From positions 186,001-250,000 of the forward strand of contig JBMOMT010000043.1 of the NCBI GenBank assembly GCA_049324835.1: a DNA stretch of 64,000 nt, written 5' to 3'. Below the pieces are notes generated by a model. That model saw only the letters and a list, made by a program, of their open reading frames with translations. It was not told the DNA's origin and did not search any database. A program made the position numbers and the translations under genes. This stretch comes from JBMOMT01 sp049324835. Lineage in GTDB: Bacteria > Chloroflexota > Anaerolineae > CAYNKW01. Below, one piece after another: positions 34,870-43,851 of this stretch (positions within the stretch are counted from its first letter, which is position 1; every line of letters begins with the position of its first letter).

Positions 34870-35559
34870 ATGATGAGCAAACCCGCCAGGATTCTGTGCC
34901 TTGAGCCAACAATTGATTCTCCCTTTTCTTTGCGCGACGATCTAACAAAGCGCGGCTTTGTGGTGTCGGTGGCGTCCAGTGAACGGATCGCGTTGGAGCG
35001 CATCAAGCTGGACGCCATCCAGGTGGTGGTGGCGAACGCCCTGGACATGGCGCATCGGGGAGAGGAGATTTGCCGGCTCTTGCGCCTGCGTGGGATGGAT
35101 TTGCCGGTGTTGTTGCTTCTTCGGGAGGGCGTCACAGCCCCGCCAGAAATTCAGGCGGATGTGGTGCTGACCAAACCATTCACCATCCGCAAAGTTGTCA
35201 ACCGCATCAACAAACTGCTCGACGAGCCACGCACCCACATCCTGCAGGTCGGCGATGTGCAGTTGAACTGCCGCACGCGCATCGTCCAACGCGGCATCGC
35301 CCCCCCCGAAAAACTCACCCCCAAACAAGCCCGCCTTCTCGAAACACTGATGAGCCATTCCGGCCAGGTGCTCACGCGCAGCTTTCTCATGAAACGGGTC
35401 TGGCAAACAGATTATCTGGGAGACACTCGCACGTTGGATGTCCACATCCGCTGGGTGCGCGAAAAGATCGAACCCGACCCATCCTGCCCAAGCTATATCC
35501 TCACCAGGCGCGGGGTGGGATATCAGTTCGCACCTCTCAATCCCAAAGCATCAGGTTAG
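34870..35559 (+). CDS. OmpR-type regulator with pseudo-receiver domain
   Basis: A 229-residue protein. Residues about 5-118 have a receiver-like fold ending in the conserved Lys (VLTKPFTIRK). However, the acidic pocket is LEPT rather than DD, and the phospho-acceptor position reads VVVANALDM with no Asp at the strand end. Residues about 130-222 form a winged helix (KLTPKQARLLETLMSHSGQV, then DVHIRWVREKIE). It is probably controlled by something other than phosphorylation. No kinase is adjacent. The start could be ATG 34870 or ATG 34873. Confidence 0.8.
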   Translation: MMSKPARILCLEPTIDSPFSLRDDLTKRGFVVSVASSERIALERIKLDAIQVVVANALDMAHRGEEICRLLRLRGMDLPVLLLLREGVTAPPEIQADVVLTKPFTIRKVVNRINKLLDEPRTHILQVGDVQLNCRTRIVQRGIAPPEKLTPKQARLLETLMSHSGQVLTRSFLMKRVWQTDYLGDTRTLDVHIRWVREKIEPDPSCPSYILTRRGVGYQFAPLNPKASG

Positions 35560-35583
35560 CACGCCCCAGGGCCTTACACGATG

Positions 35584-35621
35584 ACAGGCCAGGACAAAGT
35601 GGATGCCTGGCCTGTTTGTTT
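35584..35621 (+). terminator. Rho-independent terminator
   Basis: A 10-base stem (ACAGGCCAGG and complement), a 12-base loop and a tail of TTGTTT, just after the regulator gene. Confidence 0.65.
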
Positions 35622-35647
35622 GCGTCGGATACAGCTTGTGCTGAGGA

Positions 35648-35926
35648 TCAATCACCTTGCTTCTGGAGCGCCTGGTTGAGCTGACGCATCAGACGAGATT
35701 TGCGGCGTGCGACGTTGTTCCGGTGCAGAATGCCCTTCTCAGCCGCTTTGTCTAACGTGCGGATGGCCTGCTGAGCTGCGCTTTGAGCCTCTTGCAGATC
35801 TCCCTCGGCGATGAGCCGCTGCGTCTTTTTGATATAGGTACGAGCCGCGGTTCGGAACTGCCGGTTGCGTGCTTGTTTACGCGCTGTCTGTCGAATGCGC
35901 TTGATCGCTGATTTGGTGTTGGCCAA
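35648..35926 (-). CDS. rpsT: Ribosomal protein S20
   Basis: A 92-residue, lysine/arginine-rich helical protein matching bS20. It begins ANTKSAIKRIRQTARKQ and contains AAEKGILHRNNVARRKSRL, both family signatures. It binds 16S rRNA during assembly of the small subunit. The start is a TTG at 35926 with AGGAGG seven bases upstream. Use of a rare start codon is also known for rpsT in E. coli. It is a single gene with its own promoter. Confidence 0.96.
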   Translation of the reverse strand: MANTKSAIKRIRQTARKQARNRQFRTAARTYIKKTQRLIAEGDLQEAQSAAQQAIRTLDKAAEKGILHRNNVARRKSRLMRQLNQALQKQGD

Positions 35927-35961
35927 TTTACACTTCCTCCTAAACAGAAATCCTCACCAAT

Positions 35962-35982
35962 TTGGGCCATCTAATGGCCCAA
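35962..35982 (-). promoter_or_regulatory. Hairpin in rpsT leader
   Basis: A 9-base perfect stem (TTGGGCCAT and complement) with a 3-base loop lies in the untranslated leader between promoter and start. It could serve autoregulation by S20, but that is not shown. Confidence 0.4.
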
Positions 35983-35991
35983 TGGGCAAGT

Positions 35992-36020
35992 ATTATATAC
36001 CACCTCAGGAAAAATGTCCA
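35992..36020 (-). promoter_or_regulatory. Promoter of rpsT
   Basis: On the minus strand TGGACA (36020-36015), 17 bases, TATAAT (35997-35992). Confidence 0.6.
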
Positions 36021-36133
36021 ATTGCCTTCACGATCCATAGAGTTTTCCCCAACTCGGCGCTCCCGGCGGTGTCTGCGGTGAATTCTGCTACTTGAAAGCT
36101 CTGCACGATCCAGGAGTGACAGGCCTTTTTCCT

Positions 36134-36162
36134 TTGCGTAGATCGGGGATCAGGTATATACT
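36134..36162 (+). promoter_or_regulatory. Promoter of relA/spoT gene
   Basis: TTGCGT (36134-36139), 17 bases, TATACT (36157-36162), about 45 bases upstream of the start. Confidence 0.5.
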
Positions 36163-36206
36163 ACTGACGCTCTGGCCCGATCAACCCGTCTGGCGGTGAG
36201 TGCAGC

Positions 36207-38357
36207 ATGGAATTTGCCGATCTGCGACAAAAAGTCGAAGATAGATTGTCTGCTGACGATCTGGACCTGCTGGAGCACGCCTGGGTTCTCACCCAGGCAG
36301 CGCATGCTGGTCAGCGACGCGCCTCCGGAGAGCCCTACACCGAGCATTGCCTGCAGGTAGCCCATCTCCTGGCCGATTGGGGACTCGATGGTCCTACGCT
36401 GGCCGCCGGCTTGCTTCACGATGTCGTCGAGGACTCGGTGGTCAGCATCGAGGATCTCAAGCTGGATTTTGGCCAAGAGATCGCCTCGATGGTCGATGGC
36501 GTCACCAAACTCAGCCAGTTCGACGATCTGAGCGGCAGGGTCAAAGACCTGTTGGATACCGAGGCCGAAAGTTTACGCAAGATGATCCTGGCCGGCGTCG
36601 ACGAGGTGCGTGTGGTCATCATCAAGATGGCCGACCGCCTGCACAACATGCGTACTCTTGGCTCACTTCCAGAAGAACGCCGCAAACGCATCGCCCGTGA
36701 GACGCTCGAGATCTTTGCTCCTCTGGCCAATCGACTGGGTATGTGGCAGATCAAATGGGAATTGGAAGACCTGGGCTTCCGCTGGCTGGAACCGGAAGAG
36801 TATAAAAAAATCGCCCGGCTCATCGGTGAGCGCCGCGACGTGCGCGAACGGCACATTGCCCGCATCGTGGATACGCTCAAACAACACCTCAGAGCGGCCG
36901 GCATCAATGCCGAGGTCACCGGCAGACCCAAGCACATCTATAGCATCCATCGTAAAATGATGCGCAAAAACCTGCCTTTCGAGGAAATCTATGATATTCG
37001 CGGCGTACGCGTGGTCGTCGGTTCTGTGGGTGAATGTTACACCGCGCTGGGTGTGGTGCACAATCTGTGGCGGCCCATCCCCGGCGAGTTTGACGACTTT
37101 ATCGCCATGCCCAAAGACAACATGTACCAATCACTCCACACCACAGTCGTGGCCGACGATGGCAAATCGTTGGATGTCCAGATACGCACCCATGACATGC
37201 ACCGCACTGCCGAATTAGGCATCGCCGCCCACTGGCGCTACAAAGAGGACTCCCGGCCCGACCAGAGTTTTGCCGCCAAGATCGCCTGGCTTCGTTCGTT
37301 GATGGACTGGCGCCAGGAGGTGGATGACGCCCGAGAGTTTGTACAGTCTCTCAAAGAAGATGTGTTCGAAGATCGGGTGCTGGTCTTTACCCCCAAAGGT
37401 GATATCATCGACCTGCCGGCCGGAGCCACACCCATCGACTTTGCCTATCACATTCACACCGAAGTGGGTCATCGTTGCCGGGGAGCCAAAGCAAACGGAC
37501 GTCTCATCGGACTGGACTATGAGCTTCAGAATGGTGATCAGGTAGAGATCATCACCGCCAAGCGGGGCGGCCCCAGCCGGGACTGGCTCAACCCTAATCT
37601 GGGCTACATCAAATCGGCCCGGGCGCGGCAGAAAATTCGCCAGTGGTTTCGTCGCCAGAGCCGAGAGGAAAACGTGGCGCGAGGACGGGAAATCCTCGAA
37701 AAGGAATTGCGGCGGCTGGGCATCACTCAGATGAGCTTTGAGGAGATCAGCCGTCGCTTCGAATACGACAAGGTCGACGACCTGTTGGCTGCTATTGGTT
37801 ATGGTGACATTCACACCCAACAGTTAGCCATGCGCGCCGTCCAAATTGAAAAGGGCGATCGGGAAGAAGACCTCAGGCTCCCCACGACTGCTCCACGTTC
37901 CACCAGCATGACCGACGTGGCAGTGCAGGGCGTGGGTGATCTTTATACCAAAACGGCGGGTTGTTGCAACCCCCTGCCCGGCGACGACATCCTGGGTTAC
38001 GTCACACGGGGTCAGGGGGTGACGATTCACCGCCGCGATTGCAAAAACCTGCTCTACCTGTTGGAACGCGACAGCGACCGCATCATCGAGGTGGGCTGGG
38101 GCGCCGAGCAACAAACCTACCCGGTGGTGGTGGTCATCCGAGCCTACGACCGCGGCGGGTTGCTGCGAGATATTGCCGACGTGGTGGCCGTGGAAGGGTG
38201 CAGCATGAGCGCGGTCAACATTTCCACCCACCGCAAAGAACACGTGGCCACTCTGACAGCCACGCTTCAGATCTCCACCGTCGCTCAACTGAGCCGCATT
38301 CTCACCCGAATCGAGCGCCTGCCTAACGTCATAGACGCTCACCGCCAGATAGGATAA
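36207..38357 (+). CDS. rel: Bifunctional (p)ppGpp synthetase/hydrolase (RelA/SpoT)
   Basis: A 716-residue long RSH protein. The HD hydrolase domain (residues about 30-180) is intact (YTEHCLQVAHLLADWG, LLHDVVEDS, ADRLHNMRTL). The synthetase domain (about 235-345) has YDIRGVRVVVG and MPKDNMYQSLHTTV. A TGS domain (FTPKGDIIDLPAGATPIDFA), a zinc/CC region (KTAGCCNPLPGDDILGYVTR) and a C-terminal ACT domain (about 645-716) follow. It makes and degrades the stringent-response alarmone according to amino-acid supply. Both active sites appear functional. Confidence 0.95.
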   Translation: MEFADLRQKVEDRLSADDLDLLEHAWVLTQAAHAGQRRASGEPYTEHCLQVAHLLADWGLDGPTLAAGLLHDVVEDSVVSIEDLKLDFGQEIASMVDGVTKLSQFDDLSGRVKDLLDTEAESLRKMILAGVDEVRVVIIKMADRLHNMRTLGSLPEERRKRIARETLEIFAPLANRLGMWQIKWELEDLGFRWLEPEEYKKIARLIGERRDVRERHIARIVDTLKQHLRAAGINAEVTGRPKHIYSIHRKMMRKNLPFEEIYDIRGVRVVVGSVGECYTALGVVHNLWRPIPGEFDDFIAMPKDNMYQSLHTTVVADDGKSLDVQIRTHDMHRTAELGIAAHWRYKEDSRPDQSFAAKIAWLRSLMDWRQEVDDAREFVQSLKEDVFEDRVLVFTPKGDIIDLPAGATPIDFAYHIHTEVGHRCRGAKANGRLIGLDYELQNGDQVEIITAKRGGPSRDWLNPNLGYIKSARARQKIRQWFRRQSREENVARGREILEKELRRLGITQMSFEEISRRFEYDKVDDLLAAIGYGDIHTQQLAMRAVQIEKGDREEDLRLPTTAPRSTSMTDVAVQGVGDLYTKTAGCCNPLPGDDILGYVTRGQGVTIHRRDCKNLLYLLERDSDRIIEVGWGAEQQTYPVVVVIRAYDRGGLLRDIADVVAVEGCSMSAVNISTHRKEHVATLTATLQISTVAQLSRILTRIERLPNVIDAHRQIG

Positions 38358-38372
38358 TTCCCAGACCAGATC

Positions 38373-41180
38373 ATGACATCCGACACACAACGTATCCGGT
38401 TTCACGTCAACGGCGAAGCAGTCGAGGTTGAAATCGGTTCCAAAACTACACTGTTGCAAGTATTACGCGATCAGTTGCATTTGATGGGCACGAAAAACGG
38501 CTGCAATCATGGCCGTTGTGGCAGTTGCACGGTCATCATCAACGGTCAGGCCGAGCGGGCCTGCATCACCCTGGCGCGCCGTGTTGCAGGCAAACACATC
38601 GAGACCATCGAGAGCCTGGCCCGTTTCGGTGAGCTTCACCCACTTCAGCGCGCCTTTATCGAACATGGGGCCGTGCAGTGTGGTTTTTGCACGCCGGGCC
38701 TGATCATGTCGGCCAAGGCCTTGCTGGATCGAAAACCTCGGCCAAGTCGTGAAGACATCCTGGATGCCCTGGCGGGCAACCTGTGCCGGTGCACCGGTTA
38801 TAGCAGCGTCCTGGCTGCGGTCGAATCGGCGGCCAACGAGCTGCGCGCCGAACGCGGCGACCGTCGATTGCTGGGCACCAAACCCCTCCCCCCTCCTCCC
38901 AGCGATACCACGCTACGGGTGGTTGGCCACTCGATTGCCCGGCTGGACGGCCACGCCAAAGTCACCGGCGCGCCCATCTTTACCGACGATCTCTACTTTC
39001 CAGATATGCTGTATGCCAGCGTGCTGCGCAGCCAGTATCCTCATGCCCGCCTGCTTGGTGTGGATGTCAGTCGCGCTCAACTGTTGCCGGGCGTGCTCGC
39101 CGTGCTCACCGCCGCCGACGTGGCCGGCGAGAAAAATCACGGCCTGGTGAGATCGGACTGGCCGGTGCTGGCCTACGACAAGGTACGTTACGTGGGTGAT
39201 GCCATCGCCCTGGTGGCTGCCGAGACGGCGGAAATTGCACAGGCGGCCTTGAGCCTGATCGCTGTGACCTACGAGCCGCTGCCGGTGATCGACTCGGTGA
39301 TCGCTGCTTTGGAGGCCGATGCGCCGCTGGTGCATCCGGCGAACGAGCAGGGCAACCTGCTCAAACACATCGAGGTGCGCAAGGGCAACGTCGAGCAAGG
39401 CTTTGCCCAGTCAGACCTGATCCTGGAGCAGGTTTACCAGACACCCATCGGAGATCACGTTTTCCTGGAACCAGAGTGCAGCCTCGCCGCTCCCGGCCAG
39501 GATGGCAGCATCACCGTTTACGTGGGTTCCCAGATTCCTTTTGCCGACCGCCGCCAGATCGCGGCAAGCCTGGCCCTGCCCGAAGAAAAGGTCACCGTGC
39601 GCCACATGGCCGTCGGCGGTGGGTTCGGTGGCAAAGAAGACATCGCCGGCCAAATTCACGCTGCATTGCTGGCCCAGGCCACAGGACGACCGGTGAAACT
39701 GACCTACAGCCGCCAGGAATCACTCATCGCCCACCCCAAACGTCACGCCACCATCATCCGGCTCAAGGTGGGCGCCACGAACGAGGGACGGCTGATGGTT
39801 GTGGAGGCGCACATCCTGGGTGATGCCGGGGCATACGCTTCCCTGAGTGAAAAGGTGATGACCCGCGCCGCCACCCACGCCGCCGGCGCCTACGATGTGC
39901 CTCACGTCAAAATAGATTGTGATGCTCTGTACACCAACAACCCGCCGGCCGGGGCCTACCGTGGCTTTGGCGCAACCCAGGTGCAGTTTGCCATAGAGAG
40001 CCACATGGATATTCTGGCCGAACGGTTGGGTATGTCGGCCTTTGCCTTGCGCCAAAAAAACGCGCTGCGCGCCGGCGGTGTCACAGCCACCGGGCAGCGG
40101 CTCAACGAAAGCGTCGGTCTGGCAGCCACCATCGAGCGGGTGCGCCTCCAGGTCCACGAACTGGCTGGCGCGGATGCCACGGCCCCATCGGCGCGACGCG
40201 ATCCCAACAAGCGGCGCGGCTGGGGCATGGCCTGCGCTTTCAAAAGCGTGGGTCTGGGTGGTGGCGCCGACGACGCGGGCCGGGCAATCGTCGAGATCAA
40301 CGAGATGGGGGGTGTGCAGGTGCGAGCCGGCGCGGCAGAGATCGGCCAGGGGTTGCTGACGGTGCTGGCTCAGATAGCCGCCGAGCCGCTGGGTCTCGCT
40401 GCCGATAGGATCGAAGTGGTGTTGGGCCACACCGATGAAACGCCCGACTGCGGCCCCACCACCGCCTCCCGCCAGACGTGTGTCACGGGCAACGCGGTGC
40501 GGCTGGCGACTCTGGAACTGCGCCAGGCGATGGCAGCCATCGCAGCGGAAGAGTTGAATACCTCACCGGACGGCCTCTTGTTTCAGGATGGGCGCATCGT
40601 TAGCCCTGCCGGGCGATCCATCTCGTTTGCCGATATGGCGCCCCTGGCGCAGCGTCGAGGCCAGGTTTTGTGTGCCTTTCAGGAATACCACGCGCCGGCC
40701 ACTGTCCCACTGGGTGAGAGTGGCATGGCCCATTTTGCTTACGGCTTTGGCACCCAGGCGGCCCAGGTGGAGGTGGATCTGACCACGGGCGAGGTTCGGG
40801 TGTTGCGCGTGGTGGCTGCCCACGACGTGGGTCGGGCTATCAATCCCATGGCCATAGAAGGCCAGGTGGAGGGCGGCATCATGATGGGTATCGGTTATGC
40901 CCTGACCGAGGAGTTTCGTCTGGAAGAGGGCTATGTCAAAACCGATAACCTGGCTCGTTATCGAATCCCCAACGTCCGCCACACGCCCGAGATCCACTCT
41001 TTCCTGCTGGAATACCGCACCAGCGACGGGCCCTATGGAGCCAAAGGGGTGGGCGAGGTGACGGCGATCGCCACCACACCGGCTATTCTCAACGCCATCA
41101 ACAATGCTTGCGGCCTGCGCCTCACCCGCCTGCCGGCCACACCCAACAGAGTGCTTGCCGGCCTCAAGAATCAAAGCTGA
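38373..41180 (+). CDS. Single-chain molybdenum hydroxylase (xanthine/aldehyde oxidase family)
   Basis: A 935-residue fusion of two parts. Residues about 5-155 carry two 2Fe-2S clusters (NGCNHGRCGSCTVIINGQ; QCGFCTPG and CRCTGY). Residues about 185-930 are the molybdopterin domain (GGGFGGKEDIAGQ, GAYRGFGATQ, and the catalytic Glu in AKGVGEVTAIATTP). There is no FAD subunit in the fusion or nearby, as in Desulfovibrio aldehyde oxidoreductase, so electrons probably leave via ferredoxin or flavodoxin. The substrate is uncertain (aldehyde, xanthine or another N-heterocycle). Some relatives carry labile selenium; that is only a possibility here. moeA and mobB follow at once, giving a molybdenum-cofactor operon. 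Confidence 0.82.
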   Translation: MTSDTQRIRFHVNGEAVEVEIGSKTTLLQVLRDQLHLMGTKNGCNHGRCGSCTVIINGQAERACITLARRVAGKHIETIESLARFGELHPLQRAFIEHGAVQCGFCTPGLIMSAKALLDRKPRPSREDILDALAGNLCRCTGYSSVLAAVESAANELRAERGDRRLLGTKPLPPPPSDTTLRVVGHSIARLDGHAKVTGAPIFTDDLYFPDMLYASVLRSQYPHARLLGVDVSRAQLLPGVLAVLTAADVAGEKNHGLVRSDWPVLAYDKVRYVGDAIALVAAETAEIAQAALSLIAVTYEPLPVIDSVIAALEADAPLVHPANEQGNLLKHIEVRKGNVEQGFAQSDLILEQVYQTPIGDHVFLEPECSLAAPGQDGSITVYVGSQIPFADRRQIAASLALPEEKVTVRHMAVGGGFGGKEDIAGQIHAALLAQATGRPVKLTYSRQESLIAHPKRHATIIRLKVGATNEGRLMVVEAHILGDAGAYASLSEKVMTRAATHAAGAYDVPHVKIDCDALYTNNPPAGAYRGFGATQVQFAIESHMDILAERLGMSAFALRQKNALRAGGVTATGQRLNESVGLAATIERVRLQVHELAGADATAPSARRDPNKRRGWGMACAFKSVGLGGGADDAGRAIVEINEMGGVQVRAGAAEIGQGLLTVLAQIAAEPLGLAADRIEVVLGHTDETPDCGPTTASRQTCVTGNAVRLATLELRQAMAAIAAEELNTSPDGLLFQDGRIVSPAGRSISFADMAPLAQRRGQVLCAFQEYHAPATVPLGESGMAHFAYGFGTQAAQVEVDLTTGEVRVLRVVAAHDVGRAINPMAIEGQVEGGIMMGIGYALTEEFRLEEGYVKTDNLARYRIPNVRHTPEIHSFLLEYRTSDGPYGAKGVGEVTAIATTPAILNAINNACGLRLTRLPATPNRVLAGLKNQS

Positions 41181-41190
41181 AAGGACAGCC

Positions 41191-42462
41191 ATGCCTGGAA
41201 CGACACAGATGGTCAGCGTCGAAGAAGCCCTGGCCTTTATCTTGAAACATTTTGAACCTTTGGAGTCGGAGACCGTCTATATCCTCGATGCGTTGAACCG
41301 CGTGCTGGCCCAGGACATCGTCTCCGATGTGGCCATTCCGCCTTTCGATAATACCTCGATGGATGGTTATGCCGTCCGCGCTCTGGATATCGCCGCAGCC
41401 AGTCCAGATTCTCCGGTGACGTTGCGTGTGGTGGCCGATTTGCCTGCTGGCAGTGTGGCCGCCGCGCCGCTTGGGCCTGGGGAGGCCATGCGCATCATGA
41501 CCGGCGCACCGATGCCTCAAAACGCCGATGCCGTTGTGCCGGTGGAAGAAACAGACAAGTGGCCTCCCACCAAAGACATCGCGCGCGGCGAGGGGGCAAC
41601 CGTCAAGATTTTTCAGGCCGCTCAGGCAGGCGCCAACGTGCGTTATGCCGGGCGAGATATGCAACCTGGCGAGTTGGTGCTGCCCAAGGGGACGGTTGTG
41701 CGCCCGGCAGAGATTGCCGTTTTGGCCACGTTGGGGCACAGCCACGTGTCGGTGATCCGCCGACCACGGGTGGCGGTGCTGGCCACCGGCGACGAGCTGG
41801 TCGACATTGACGAACCGCTTGCGCCAGGCAAGATTCGCAACTCGAACGAATACTCGAACGCGGCGTTGGTGGCGCGTTATGGCGGCTTGCCGTTGCGGCT
41901 GGGCATCGCCCGCGACACCGTGGCCGATCTGACGGCCAGGATTCATCATGGGCTGGCGCAGGGAGTCGATCTATTCATCACCTCGGCGGGAGTATCGGTG
42001 GGCGATTACGACGTCGTCAAAGACGTCCTCCAGGCAGAAGGTGAGATTCGCTTTTGGAAGGTGCGCATGAAACCCGGCAAGCCACTGGCGTTCGGCACAA
42101 TCCACGGCCTGCCTCTGATCGGCCTGCCCGGCAACCCTACCTCGTCGATGGTCTCTTTTGAGCAGTTTGTCCGGCCGGCCATTCTCAAAATGTTGGGCCA
42201 CACCAGACTGACCAAACCAACCGTTGTGGCGGTATTGGACGATCCGCTCAGGCAGGACGATCGGCGCGGCTACCAAAGAGTCATCGTGCACCGTCACGAC
42301 GACGGCGTCTATCATGCCACCACGGCCGGTTTGCAGGTATCTGGATTCATCGGTGCCATGGCCCGCGCTAACGGGCTGGCCATTGTGCCAGAGGGAGAGG
42401 GGGTGCTGCCTGGCGGCAGCCACGTGACGGTGCAAATGCTCGATTGGCCGGAGGTCGAATGA
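41191..42462 (+). CDS. moeA: Molybdopterin molybdenumtransferase MoeA
   Basis: A 423-residue enzyme that inserts molybdate into adenylylated molybdopterin. Typical segments are PPFDNTSMDGYAVRA near the N-terminus, IMTGAPMPQNADAVVPVEET, the MoaB/Mog-like domain with VAVLATGDELV and KIRNSNEYSNAALV, and MKPGKPLAFGTI with GLPGNPTSSMVSFE. ATG 41191 follows AAGGACAG. The stop overlaps the mobB start. It most likely serves the hydroxylase just upstream and the formate dehydrogenase elsewhere in the window. Confidence 0.94.
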   Translation: MPGTTQMVSVEEALAFILKHFEPLESETVYILDALNRVLAQDIVSDVAIPPFDNTSMDGYAVRALDIAAASPDSPVTLRVVADLPAGSVAAAPLGPGEAMRIMTGAPMPQNADAVVPVEETDKWPPTKDIARGEGATVKIFQAAQAGANVRYAGRDMQPGELVLPKGTVVRPAEIAVLATLGHSHVSVIRRPRVAVLATGDELVDIDEPLAPGKIRNSNEYSNAALVARYGGLPLRLGIARDTVADLTARIHHGLAQGVDLFITSAGVSVGDYDVVKDVLQAEGEIRFWKVRMKPGKPLAFGTIHGLPLIGLPGNPTSSMVSFEQFVRPAILKMLGHTRLTKPTVVAVLDDPLRQDDRRGYQRVIVHRHDDGVYHATTAGLQVSGFIGAMARANGLAIVPEGEGVLPGGSHVTVQMLDWPEVE

Positions 42463-42953
42463 TGAGCGGTGTGCCTGTTGTTTCGATTGTGGGGAAATCG
42501 GGCAGTGGCAAGACCACTTTTCTGGAAAAGCTGCTGCCAGAGTTGAAACGTCGAGGCTATCGTGTGGCCACCGTCAAACACGACATCCACGGCTTTGACA
42601 TCGATCATCCGGGCAAGGACACCTGGCGGCACGCTCAGGCAGGGGCCGACGCCGTGATCATTTCTTCGCCGCACCGCATCGCCCTCATACAGCGACGTGA
42701 TGGGGAGATGCCTCTGGACGAAATCGCGACCTTTGTCCGAGATGTGGACCTCATCATCACCGAAGGTTACAAACGGGGCGATAAACCCAAGATCGAGGTG
42801 TGTCGTCGCGCCCGTTCCACAGAGTTGATCTGCAACCCAGATGAACTGATCGCCATCGTTTCGGATCAGAGCTTTTCATTAAAGGTGCCTCAATTTGGGT
42901 TGGAGGATGCCGCAGGCGTGGCATCGTTATTGGAACAAGAGTTTCTCAGATGA
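42459..42953 (+). CDS. mobB: Molybdopterin-guanine dinucleotide biosynthesis protein MobB
   Basis: A 164-residue GTP-binding accessory protein. The P-loop GKSGSGKTTFLEKLLPEL starts at residue 11, followed by VATVKHDIHGFDIDHPGKD and the Walker B-like IITEGYKRGDKPKIE. It helps attach GMP to molybdopterin, a form needed by the formate dehydrogenase encoded 16 kb away. It overlaps moeA by 4 bases and a GGAGG site precedes ATG 42459. A strong terminator follows within 5 bases. Confidence 0.92.
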   Translation: MMSGVPVVSIVGKSGSGKTTFLEKLLPELKRRGYRVATVKHDIHGFDIDHPGKDTWRHAQAGADAVIISSPHRIALIQRRDGEMPLDEIATFVRDVDLIITEGYKRGDKPKIEVCRRARSTELICNPDELIAIVSDQSFSLKVPQFGLEDAAGVASLLEQEFLR

Positions 42954-42957
42954 AGCC

Positions 42958-42992
42958 AAAAAAGCCGCGCCCTGAGAGGGCGCGGCTTTTTT
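42958..42992. terminator. Strong bidirectional terminator
   Basis: A 9-base GC stem (GCCGCGCCC, 5-base loop) flanked by six A on the left and six T on the right. It serves mobB on the plus strand and the S1 protein on the minus strand. Confidence 0.85.
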
Positions 42993-43011
42993 GTTGCAGG
43001 AAAAACCCGGC

Positions 43012-43746
43012 TCAGTTGTCTCTGGAAAGACGCAACGTTCGGGCCAGGACATCTGCCTGTTCCTGGCTGGCCGATTTCCTCTGCTTGCGTCGGCGGGCCT
43101 TGGATGGCGGCTTCTGACTGGCCTGGGACATGGCAGACTTGAGCGCCAGTTCGACGGCTGTGGGCGTTTCTTCCTCAGCAGCCTCCTCGGCCTCTTGTGG
43201 CTGATCCGACGGCAGGTCTTTCATACTCAGCTCGATCTGGTTCTTGCGTTGATCCACGCTGACCACCCGTACTTCCACTTCTTCTCCCGCCGACAGATAC
43301 TCACCAGGGTCCTTGATGTACCCAGAAGCAATTTCGCTGACGTGAATGAGGCCATCGCGCTCGACGCCAATGTCTACAAAAGCACCATAGCGTTCCAGAC
43401 GGGTCACTTTGCCCTTCAGCACCTGGCCAGGTTCCAGATCTTCCATGGTTCGCTCTGGCGGCTGGATCATCGTCAGGCTGATGCGGTTTTGCTCCAAATC
43501 GACTCGCTGAACCCAAACCGTGACATCGTCACCTTCTTTGACCACATCGGCCACACGGTTGACACGGCTCGCCTGCAACTGCGAAATGTGCACCAGGCCG
43601 TCGCGCTCGATGCCAATGTCTATGAAGGCGCCAAAGAGCTCCACACGCCTCACCTTGCCCTTCAACTTTATCTTGGGACGCAGATCTCTGATGCTGGCCG
43701 GTTGTGATTCTGGGGTTTCTTTTCGTTGGTTCAATTCTTCGGTCAT
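43012..43746 (-). CDS. Protein with two S1 RNA-binding domains
   Basis: A 244-residue protein. Two tandem S1 domains cover residues about 24-93 and 109-178 (GKVRRVELFGAFIDIGIERD and GKVTRLERYGAFVDIGVERD), followed by an acidic stretch and a lysine/arginine-rich tail (SKARRRKQRKS). Proteins of this size resemble short RpsA-like or stress-related S1 proteins that bind mRNA or ribosomes. It is not a full ribosomal protein S1, which has four to six domains. ATG 43746 has GAGGGAG upstream; the longer frame start at 43824 would lie upstream of the promoter's -10 box and cannot be used. Confidence 0.85.
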   Translation of the reverse strand: MTEELNQRKETPESQPASIRDLRPKIKLKGKVRRVELFGAFIDIGIERDGLVHISQLQASRVNRVADVVKEGDDVTVWVQRVDLEQNRISLTMIQPPERTMEDLEPGQVLKGKVTRLERYGAFVDIGVERDGLIHVSEIASGYIKDPGEYLSAGEEVEVRVVSVDQRKNQIELSMKDLPSDQPQEAEEAAEEETPTAVELALKSAMSQASQKPPSKARRRKQRKSASQEQADVLARTLRLSRDN

Positions 43747-43782
43747 GATCTCCCTCGTTACCTCGTGTTTCCTTGTCACCCA

Positions 43783-43811
43783 ATTATACTCGGTCAGGCA
43801 AATGGTGTCAA
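43783..43811 (-). promoter_or_regulatory. Consensus promoter of S1-domain gene
   Basis: On the minus strand TTGACA (43811-43806), 17 bases, TATAAT (43788-43783): a perfect consensus match, suggesting high expression. Confidence 0.75.
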
Positions 43812-43851
43812 TCGCCGGTTTCATATACCAGGGAGATTTGACCGGCAGCCT

